Part shown: positions 24,339 through 36,300 of the stretch, piece after piece
Numbering within the stretch: position 1 is the first letter of the stretch
Layout of the letters: each line of letters starts with the position of its first letter
Assembly (NCBI GenBank): GCA_964023205.1
Contig: OZ026847.1
Span: 13,337,182-13,401,181 of the forward strand
Direction: 5' to 3'
Source: Lutraria lutraria
Taxonomy: Eukaryota; Mollusca; Bivalvia; Venerida; Mactridae
DNA: 64,000 bases
Made by a program: the position numbers and the translations under genes
The notes under the pieces: model-generated
The model's input: only the letters and a program-made list of their open reading frames with translations
Told to the model about the DNA's origin: nothing
The model's database searches: none

Positions 24339-27300
24339 TTATATCACCAAATTTCTATCATCTTCGTCCTCATTATTCATCAACAGCTGGTGTGATCCTC
24401 TAAGTAAGACCTGTCGTCGACGACGGCCGATGAAAATGACAACACTTACGATGACCACAATTAGTAGCAAGCCTCCAAAAACAGCCCCTATTATGACTGG
24501 GGTCACTGAAAATAGTTTGATATTATCAAAAGATTGCTTCAGAAAATCATTTAAAAGGAAGTTACAAATACAGTAAAACCTGGATTATCTGAATCTGGAT
24601 TATCCAAACACTTGGTGTTATCATAAATGAACTTTCGGCCCAATGTCCTCCTATATATTTCAATGTACAATAAACTCTATTATCCCGATCGTGTTATCCG
24701 AAATCATGGAATATCCGAAATAATATTTTGGTCCTGTCAATTTTGGATAATCAATGTTTTACCTGTTTTGGAAAAACAAGGTTTTACTGTATCAAAAAAA
24801 AGATTGAAATAAATACTGGTAATTAAACATTGCACCTAAAGCCAAATTCATTTGGATATTTTCTGGCTTTAAAAGTGGAGGGAGACCCCTGACTTACATC
24901 TGGTTAGAACCACAGACCTAGTTTGAGCTACCTGGACAGCTTTATTGTAAGTTTAGTAAGTCTGCTTTAATGAGATTCGACCTCACATTAGTGATGGACT
25001 GATAATCGCTAGTCAGAGAGCATTACCTTAACCAAGTGTAAGACCCAAACTATGTATTAAATCGAAATTTAGAACAAGACATAAGCTAAGTATAAGATCT
25101 AAGCAAAGTATAAGATCTTAACTAAGTATAAGTTCTAAGTTTAGTATAAGATTTAAGCTAAGTACAAGATATAAACCAAGCATAAGATCTAAGCTAAGAA
25201 TGAGAAATAAGTATAGGATGTAAGCTTAGCATAAGATCTAAGCTAAATATAGATATAAACTAAGTATAAAACATAAGCCAAGTATAGGATCTGAGCTTAA
25301 GTATAAGATCTAAGCTTAGAATAGATCTTAGTTTAAAATCTAAGCTAAGAATAATGCCAAAGCTAAGAATAAGATCTAAGTATAAGATCTAAGCTAAGTA
25401 TTAGATCTTAGCTAAGTACATCTATGAAAAAGACCCTAGATACTTACTGTTAGTTCCAGTTTTTTCACCTTTGCTTAACTGTGTTACACCTGGACTGTTG
25501 GTGACAGATGCATTACGTGTAACAGGAGGCTTAACAGTACCTGAGAATTATGATTAACATAATTTCATAAATTGCTTCCTATCATATATATTAATGATTG
25601 CTTAATACTGTCTATTTCACAATGTATCTGATCAATGTTAGCTAAGTATAAGATTTAAGTTAACTGAGCCAAGATTTAATTATAGGATCTAAGCTAAGTA
25701 TAAGACCAAAGCTAAGTATACAATCTAAGGTAAGTATAAGATCTAAGCTAAGTATGAGATCTAAGCTAAGTATAAGATCTAAGCTAAGTATGAGATCTAA
25801 GCTAAGTATACAATCTAAGCTAGGTATAAGATCTAAGCTAAGTAAAATATCTAAGCTAAGTATGAGATCTAAGCTAAGTATAAGATCTAAGCTAAGTATA
25901 GGATCTAAGCTAAGTATGAGATCTAAGCTAAGTATGAGATCTAAGCTAAGTATAGGATCTAAGCTAAGTATAAGATCTAAGCTAAGTATAGGATCTAAGC
26001 TAAGTATAGGATCTAAGCTAAGTATGAGATCTAAGCTAAGTATAAGATCTAAGCTAAGTATGAGATCTAAGCTAAGTATAGGATCTAAGCTAAGTATAAG
26101 ATCTAAGCTAAATATAAGATCTAAGCTAAGTATGAGATCTAAGCTAAGTATAAGATCTAAGCTAAGTATAAGATCTAAGCTAAGTATAGGATCTAAGCTA
26201 AGTATAGGATCTAAGCTAAGTATGAGATCTAAGCTAAGTATGAGATCTAAGCTAAGTATGAGATCTAAGCTAAGTATAAGATCTAAGCTAAGTATACAAT
26301 CTAAGCTAGGTATAAGATCTAAGCTAAGTAAAATATCTAAGCTAAGTATACAATCTATGCTAAGTATAAGATCTATGCTAAGTATGAGATCTAAGCTAAG
26401 TAAAATATCTAAGCTAAGTATACAATCTATGCTAAGTATAAGATCTAAGCTAAGTATACAATCTACGCTAAGTGTAAGATCTAAGCTAAGTATAAGATCT
26501 AAACTAAGTAAAAGATTTAAGCTAAGTATACAATCTAAACTAAGTATAAAATCTGAGCTGAGCTAAGTATAAGATCTAAACTAAATATGATATCTAAGCT
26601 AAGTATACAATCTATGCTAAGTGTAAGATCTAAGCTAAGTATACAATCTATGCCAAGTGTAAGATCTAAACTTAGTAAAAGATCTAAGCTAAGTATACAA
26701 TCTAAACCAAGTATAAGATCTAAGCTGAGCTCAGTATAAGATCTAAGCTAAGTATGATATCTGAGCTAAGTATAAAATCTATGCTAAGTATAAGATCTAT
26801 GCTAAGTATAAAATCTATCCTAAGTATACACTCTTATGCTAAGTGTAAGATCTATGCTAAGTGTAAGATCTATGCTAAGGGTAAGATCTAAGCTAAGTAT
26901 GAGATCTAAGCTAAGTATAAGATCAAAGCTAAGTATGAGATTCAAGCAAAATGTGACATTTAAGCAGTAGTGTAAGATATAAGCTAAGTATAAGATTTAA
27001 GTTGAGTACAAGAGCTAAACTTAGTAAAGAATCTAGGTCAAGTATAAGATCTAGGTATAGGATCTAAGCTAAGGACAGTAAAACTTCGTTATCTTGAGAA
27101 GTCATCAGACCAGACATATTGTTCGAGATAAACCTGGTGCTCGTTATAACTGGGTTTTTGTTTGTTGAATGAAAAGTCAACAGTGTATCAATGCTGTTAA
27201 TTAGGGAACATACAGCAATAATACCAAACTGCTGTAAAATGTGCTCCATGATGTATAAAATAAAAATACATATCTGTTGATTGTTTAAATACATGTTGAT

Positions 27301-30300
27301 TATCAAGTTAGATTCTTTTTCCATGAATGTTTTCATGTTTACACTTGTGCGATGTCAAGTCCGAAAATTGTGTAATGGAAATGTGTTGGAACATAAAAGT
27401 GACACAACATGAAAAATAATTATGCTATGTATGTCTGTGCTCAAACTTTCCTCACGATTAGATTATCATAATATCTCGTGATACTCAGTATCAACTTTTA
27501 AAGGGGATCACTTGCTTTCCAGTCTCAAATTATGCATGTGAAGAACACAATTGTCAGAACATTTGTTTAGGACAATATCTAGCACATGCTGAAGTATTTT
27601 GGCAAAGATTAATATTAATTATGGAAGAAAACCTTTATTTCTCATTGTGGTACTAAAACCGAAGGGTATCCTCAATCTATTTTTAGAAACGAGTACTTCC
27701 TATTTTGATTTGCGCAGCGCCATTTATGTAAACAATTAAACATGTCAGACAGCCCGAGTACGGTAATGAAAACAAGCTACTTAATTAATCTTCTTTATCA
27801 ATATCAGGTTTTAGTGAAGTATTACAATGTATTTGCCTTATTTATGCATAAATGATACAATTAACATACAGTTTTCGTGCATTTACCTAGTTTTGAAAGT
27901 GAGGTTTATTTTTTCACGGGAATCTTAAATTAGTTCTATCTAGGGTGCATACCTTAGACAGAAAATACCTATTAGATAATGAAAGGTAGTGTTTTAAAAT
28001 GGGTATTTCTTCGGTTCTCCAAGTGAAATCCATATAATATGTTGAAAAATAAGCGACTCAGTTTCAAATTTTCGGGCTCTTGCCCTTCTTCAAGAGCCCG
28101 AAAATTTGAAACTGAGTCGCTTATTTTTCAACATATTAAATACAACTTTCCTATGAGAGACAAACAATATTATATATGAAATCCATATACTTTGAATTCA
28201 AAATAACATACTACCACTTTTAATTCTTTGTAGAAAACGAGACAATCACCGACATGCAGCTGCGAAAGGTATTCAACATGACACTCCTCGAGATATTTAC
28301 AGTGATTAATGCATAAAAATAAGTCAAGAGACCATGGTATGTGCTTCAGATACCGAGATAATGATGCTTATAATGAACATGGAAATTTATATACAACTAA
28401 GAATAAGAAAGTGATGGGACTTGAAGATCTTCTTCAGATAAGACTAGTGTTTATGATATCGATGCTCATAATAACGAAGTTTTACTGTATAAGATCTTAG
28501 CTAAGCACATCTATGAAATAGACCCCAGGGTTCTCAATAAGTGTGTGGCCAACAGGCCCAAAAGCTAGACTAACAGGCCTGCTAGGGGGGTCCGGGCATT
28601 TTCTAGCAATATTTTATAAACTTTTGAGATTCCTAACCGGCCCAAACATATTTCTAAGCAGCTAAATTGGCCTGCAGCCTGCTGTTATTGAGAACCCTGG
28701 ACCCTAGAGAGACTTACTGTTAGTTCCAGTTTTTTCACCTTTGCTTGACTGTGTTACACCTGGACTGTTGGTGACAGACGAGTTGCCTGTAACAGGAGGC
28801 TTAACAGTACCTGAAAATTATAGGTAACAACATTAAACATTGATAAAAGGCTAATAATATCTACTGTATTCTTCTTACATGTCAGATTATTGTCAATATT
28901 AAGTTTATTGATTTTCACCCCTTTTGACACAATTTAAATCATGCTAATGCACAGTCAAATCTGTGATAAAGGCTAACACCGAATGTTGGCCATCCTAAAA
29001 ATAAAGGCTGTTCCTTCAAAAAACATAAAATAATTCTTAGAACAGAATAACCTCCAAATAAAGGTCACCTGTCAATAAAGGCCTCTTGTCAAAAAGGCAG
29101 CAGTTTGACTATTCAGAGAATGTCCTTTATTCACAAGTTTGACTATACATCCCAGATATCTACATTTATACCACTGACAATACATCCCCCAAAATTTAGT
29201 TCAAAACAATGCGTAGCATTATCAGTTTTTAAAACTGCTATCTTTGCCAAGGTATTTCTATAAAATGGGTACCAGATACTAACACAGACAGTAGTAACGG
29301 ACCTATGATAGTAAAATTATAACAAATTCTATATCAAACACCACAATTTAACCACAAGCAGAAGTTACGGACTTGTTATGGTAAATTTTAATAAAGTCGA
29401 CATGATTGGTATATATCGTTTATAGAGACATGGCGGTTTATGACAAAGAAATTCCAGTTGAAAAATATAAATCCTCATTTCAACAATATTTGGGTCTTCT
29501 GAAACAGTTTGAATGAAAAATGACAGATGTTACGTGATTTCTGATCGGTCAATTTTGTTTATAGACATGGTGGTGAATGATTATGAAATTTTGATTCAAA
29601 AATATAAAACTGAATCTCACAAATATTTGCCTCTTCTAGAACAGTTTATAGATCAGTATTAATAAATCTAATGTTCATTTTAGGATTTATCGTCAATAAG
29701 ACCTGTGATAGACCGACAATCTTGCATTGGTATGTTAAACTAGGCCATTTTGGTGTGACGGAATTTTTTCCTACTTTTTCCTACAAAATCAGGTAAAATT
29801 CTAGCATTTCTAGACTGCATCAGGCTAGGAGCTTAGTTTTGGTCTCATTTAGCACAAAAATATTATATGAGAAGCTGCTGCAATTTTTATTTTAAAGAAT
29901 ACGTCCATATCGTTTTATAATTTTGCGTTTTGTGAAGGTGAAGCGTATTCACCGGAACCTACTTCTATAGTTTTTAATCATATATATAACAGTTGAACTG
30001 GGTGGGATTTTGTGACAATGTTTGCTTCATCTAAGGTAGATTTGGGTAATATAGTGGTGTTTTATATAAAAGTTAGAACAGTTTTACTATCACAGGTCCG
30101 CTACCACTGCCTGTGGATACTAACTAATAGTGCCAGGATTTGTATGATTCTTTGAATGGGTAACAGGCATTCTCTTGGTGACAGACGAATTACTAGTAAT
30201 AGGTCGTTTGACTGTACCTGAAAATTATGGTTTACAAAATTAAATTAACAACTTTAAACTTGTGCCAATAAAATGTCTAACAACTGGACTAAGGCTCTTG

Positions 30301-33300
30301 AGCAACAACCTCCCTTCCACAACAGCATGATTGTTTCCCAACTGTATGATTTAATTATAAATCTAAACCTCTCTTGAGCAACAACCTCTCAACAACAACA
30401 TAATTTGGCTTCTTCCAATAGGTGTTGCTTTGGAGAGGGCGCACAGGATAAACAATCAAGTCTTTCAGTAATACTGTATACATGTATTTGGGTTTTTTTT
30501 CTATGATTTTTAGCTGATTCAATACAATAAACTATAAATGATTTTGGTCTGATTTCTGAACCCTATTTTATAGTATTGATCTTGACCCAAGAACCCCTGG
30601 AAAACACATCTTAGATTTCCATTGCACAAATTGCTATAAACCAAGTGCTTCAGATCCAAACTTTGGTGGTACAGTTGAATCTCGTTATCTCAAATTCCTA
30701 GGGACCGTGGAAATTAGTTGGAGATAACCGAAATTTGAGATAAACAAATATTGTATAATTATACATTTTTTAAGTATTTTTGTGAATAGCCTTTATTACA
30801 ATGCATGTAGTAACTTACGTTTTGCTTGAATAAATCATGTACATAATTATGTACAGAAGAAATAAAATATGTAATTATCTATTCATAATAATTCACAGTT
30901 AATGTACCAACTTCATTTTTTTTTCACAAGAAATAGTAAATTAGGTTGAATTTAGGACTGATATATAAATAAATTTATCATGCATAATGAAATTTGTTGT
31001 AAGAATTCAAAAACAAGATGCATCTAGCTTCACATAGTTTTGGATGTGTACCCTTTCCATTCATAATGTAAGATGAGTGCATTACTTGCAACAGTGATCA
31101 CACTTTAGGAATGAATTATTTTTATCAAGCTATGATCATTTTGCCAAAATTGAAACCCAACACTGTTAGAGGTGGCGAGTAATCATACTCGGTTTTGAAG
31201 TTAAACCCATGAGTATCCTAGTTTTCGGATAGACACTGCAGCCGAAGTTATATGTGACGCATATTTGTTTACCTTACCTACCATAATTTTAATTTAAGTC
31301 AAATACCAGGTATGATCATCATGCTACACTACACTTGTGCTTTCTATTTGTCACATGATTGTCAATCTCTTGGAGCCTAAGTTCAATTAGCAAAATGTCA
31401 TAATAGGTGTGAAAGTGTCCATGGTTCGCTGATCAGCTCCAACTTTGAGATAAACAACTCAAACTACAGGCTAATCAGAGACACGGGGACAAAAATTTAG
31501 TTTGAATAAACGAAACTTGGAGATAAGTGAATTGGAGGTAAGCGGAATAATTTCATATAGAGAAAGAGCAAAAAATCAGGACCCAAAGAAACAGTTTTGA
31601 CATATCCGAAACTTTTATATAAGCGAGTTTGACATAACGATATTCAACTGCATTAGGTCAATCTAAATCAAAGCTACAGAACAAAGATACAGATTGATTG
31701 ATGTAGCCAACTTTTTACACTAATCTGTCCTGATATGAACTTACTTGTATCGGATCCTTTTGAAGCAATCTTAGACTGACAAAAACCAGAGGCTCCGTCA
31801 AAGAAGGAATTGGTATTACAAACGCATACACCTGACCTAGCTTTATTGTAAGGTAATTGACACATTTCGTTTTCCCCACATTTTTCCAAACCAAACTCAC
31901 AAGATGTGTTGTATGTTTCTGAAACAGACGAGTTTTGAATTTGAAATTTTATCGAACAGATGCATATTCAAAATATTGGACGATAAAGATGGTTTTGCAC
32001 ATCTTATATCGTGAAACATGTATTGTATTACTTCGGTGCATATAATAAGTAAACGGTACAGTAAACAATATAAAGTAGGTGATACAGTCAACAGTATAAA
32101 ATAAGTGATACAGTCAACAGCATAAAATAAGTGATACAGTCAACAGCATAAAATAAGTGATACAGTCAACAGTATAAAATAAGTGATACAGTCAACAGTA
32201 TAAAATAAGTAATACAGTCAACAGTATAAAATAAGTGATACAGTCAACAGCATAAAATAAGTGATACAGTCAACAGTATAAAATAAGTGATACAGTCAAC
32301 AGTATAAAATAAGTGATACAGTCAACAGTATAAAATAAGTAATACAATTAACATATTGTTCATTAATAGTAAGAGTAATTGTTATTTTCATGCGAATCAT
32401 AAAATTAAACCTGAATTTTTTACTTACTAGATTTAATTATCGTTTTCACTGTTGTAGCTAAAAAAAAAAGAAACAAAGTTGAAACGAATATATAATTTAT
32501 ATATCGAGGGCTCAGCGCAACACTGTCGTATCTTGTTCTTATTTCAATATGAGTTACGACACTGTTGCGCTGAACCCACGATATATGGTCAATGATGATA
32601 TCTACCTAAAATATGGCCAGAACTCTTTTATAATCAATTTCTTGTTAGCATCATAACAATAACATCACAATGGTAAACTTTATATTTCTACTAAGTGCAA
32701 TGATATTTAACAAGTGATCTCCTTATCACTATTTGTGTATTAAACGAATGATAACGAATATTAATTTCCAATAAAATCTCTCAAAATACAAAAAACTGAA
32801 TTACTTTATAAGTTTTATAAATTTTCTTACATTTCACATCATTATGTACATTTAGTTAAATGATCACAAAATATAACTACAAACAATAGGGATTTGTGAT
32901 ACAATACAAAGTATACAAGGGAAATAACTCTATTTTATGGATTCTAAAGTTTAGAACTCCAGAAAACTGGAACTGATTTATTCAGTCCTGATGAGTTTGA
33001 GCCAATGAAAGTCCACTGTACATTTCACCAATAACTTAATAAACAATTGAAAAAGATTCAAAACAAAATACTTAAAATCGCTTAAGAAGTTAAACTCTGA
33101 CTTTCAATTTTCAAGGTCATTTGTAAGATTGAGGAGTGCACTTACTTTTCGCTGGTGCTGCTGTAGATGGGATACTTGGTTTAGGTCCAACACATTTTTC
33201 AGGACCATTAAAAGGGGGCCTGGACTGTCCCTTATTCACACACGGGGGTACATCAATAAGAGTCGGAGGAAAGATTGTCTCAGAATAGGGAAATTCCTCA

Positions 33301-36300
33301 ATACCAGCTAGTGAGACCTTCATCTTACCAGTAATCTAAACAATAAGGCTGTACTCAATACATGTACCAACAAAATGATGCAGTGAATAAGTCTATTTAT
33401 TAGTGTACAAAAAAAAAAAAGCTAGTATGTAATATTTTCTGCTTACGCTTACAACATCAGTTCTGTCTGTTACACCCACAAAAAACATCTTTGTAAACTT
33501 GCACAAAAATATATATTTTTTTTTAAATTCCAGGCTCTGGGCCCTCAGGTAGGGGATTTTAATGCTGATTTGAAGAAATTTTGTCCTTCAACAACAATGT
33601 TATCAGTAATATTTACTTTACGATGGCCCTTTCCCGCTCACCTTAGTAAAGATTGCCATTTATTTCATATCATTGCTAATTCTTTCATATCAATGTTAAA
33701 GGGGCATGCCCTGGAACTGAAGCGTCTCGAATATAAATCAAATTGGTATCATTTGAATGCCTAAATCAATTAATGAAAGTCCTGTAAAGTATTTACGAAA
33801 TGTCCCGCTATTTGACTCAAAATACACATTTCAAGATTTACCAAACCTGCCGATTACGCCTTAGAAAATATTCGTCATTTTCATAACTCGACCCTTTCGG
33901 GATCTGTCAAAAGCGGAAAAAATGTCAACAAACTGTGAAATGGTAAGTATTGCTCATGTCATGTTCATTGTTTGCGACATAAAGCTTATCTATCGATCAA
34001 TTATAGGTAAATATCATTGTTTTGCACGCTAAGTTAAATTCTCAGACGAATCTGAAATATCGTTGTCGTCAATAAAAGGCTTGTAAGCCTTTTATTTAAA
34101 CCGGCATATAAATACCCACGCGTGCGTTATAGGGCCATTTTTGAAGGCACATTCTTCTTTGACTTTTCGGTAATGATTGTTTTTACAAGTGATAAATGCA
34201 TTTTTGGTGTATAAACCCCAAGACACAGCAGTTCCTGGGAATGCCCCTTTAAACTAGGTCTGAGCCTAACACTGACCAAAAAAGACAGATATTCTGAGCA
34301 ACTTTCCTCAATATTTGATAAAAACTATGAACAAGGATTTCCTGGGATTTGACCCGGTGACCTATTTTTTTACCCCAGATGATCCATTTCGAACTTGTCC
34401 AAGAGAGACAAATATTTTGACAAGGTTTGGTGAAGATCCAATCAAAACTGTGACCACTAGAGTGTTAACAAGGTTTTCTTTGGATTTGACTTGACAGCCT
34501 ACCGTTTAACCCCAGACAACCCATATTCGAACACGAAGTTATTTCAACCAAAAATTGATATACAAAAAAGCTTCTAAATGAGAGGAATTTTCTTAGGCAA
34601 TAGGGAAAATGTATATTCACTGAGGAAGGGAATGGGGCAGAATTTTGGCCCCAGAAATTGTGAAATGCAATTACTGGAAGTTGTGTTTGGACAATCTAGG
34701 TAGCAGTCAACCAGACGATGCTACACACCAAATAACTAAGCTCTAGTCATTGTAGTTTCTGACAAGATTTTATATTTTTTTCTATAAGCTTATGTTAAAC
34801 AAGTTAACCCGAGGGCAGAGCCAATTTTGATCCCAGGGGTCATAATTTAAATAAACAAGAGCTCCGCGGTCGGAGACATATGCCCCCCAAACAGGGCCTT
34901 GACACAGAGTTATCGCTCAAACGATTTTCAAACTCCATGTCACAGTGACCTTGACCTTTGACCTAGTGACCCCAGTTTCAATACGGGTCATCTACTGTCC
35001 AAGGCCAATGCACCAGCCAAGTATCAGGCCCATCGGTCAATCCGTTGACGAGTTATCGATCGGAAACGGTTTTCACACTCAATGTCACAGTGATCTTGAC
35101 CTTTGACCTAGTGACCCCAGTTTCAATAGGGGTCAACTAGTGTCCATGGCCAATGCACCTGCAAAGTATCAGGCCCATCGGTCAATCCATTGACGAGTTA
35201 TCGATCGGAAACAATTTTCACACTCAATGTCACAGTGACCTTGACCTTTGACCTAGTGACCCCAGTTTCAATAGGGGTCATCTACTGTCCAAGGCCAATG
35301 CACCAGCGAAGTATCAGGCCTATCGGTCAATCCGTTGACGAGTTATCGATCGGAAACGGTTTTCACACTCAATGTCACAGTGACCTTGACCTTTGACCTA
35401 GTGACCCCAATTTCAATAGGGGTCATCTACTGTCCAAGGCGAATGTACCTGTGAAGTATCAGGCCCATCGGTCAATCCGTTGACGAGTTATCGATCGGAA
35501 ACTAACTGGTCTACCGACAGACAGACAGACGGACAGACAGACAGACAGACCGACAGGCTAGCAAAACAATATACCCCCTCTTCTTCGAAGGGGGGCATAA
35601 CTAGAAAGAGGACTACTAGACAATGCTACATATAAAATATCTAAGCTTTAGGCAGTGTGGTTTCAGACAAGAAGATTTTTTAAATATTCCTATATAAGCC
35701 TATATAAAATGGAGTAAACCCCATGACGGGGCCAATTCTGACCCTAGGACAATAATTTGAAGAAACATGGTAGAGGTTCACTCGATGATGCTTCACACCA
35801 AATATCTGAGCTCTATGCATTGTAGTTTCTGACAAGAAGATTTTTTACATGGCAACCACAGTTTTTAATGAATTTTTTTTAACACATTTGGTATAGCTTT
35901 ATGCAAGGAACATCCCTGTGGAAGTTTTGTTGAAATTGGCCGACTGCTAAAAAAGGAGATGTTGTTTAAAGCAATTGTTGACAAACAGACGCACAGACGG
36001 ACATCATGTGATCACAATAGCTCACCTTGAGGACAGTGCTCTGGTGAGCTAAAAATTAACCGACAAATACAGGTAAAAATTTACTTTTTCTGAACAAAAA
36101 CTTACCCCGAAAAGGATGAAGCTTGAATTAACAGGAACCATTTCTACGAGTACAACCATGGTCACATGACTACTTTGTACAACACCTAAAAAACATGACC
36201 ATGTAATTTGTACATGTATTCAAAAGAGACAAATGATAATTCAAACACTAGCAGTTCTCAAGCGTTCTCCAGGAGCCCTGGCAGCAGGTGACACTGCCTT

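Noticed and set aside
25754..26566. 270-codon open frame of RSKLSI repeats
   Set aside because: The 18-bp satellite lacks stops in one frame. There is no start context, splice support or non-repeat sequence.
31674..32091. Alternative frames over the EGF-like exon
   Set aside because: Only the frame giving six spaced cysteines joins in phase with both neighbouring exons.
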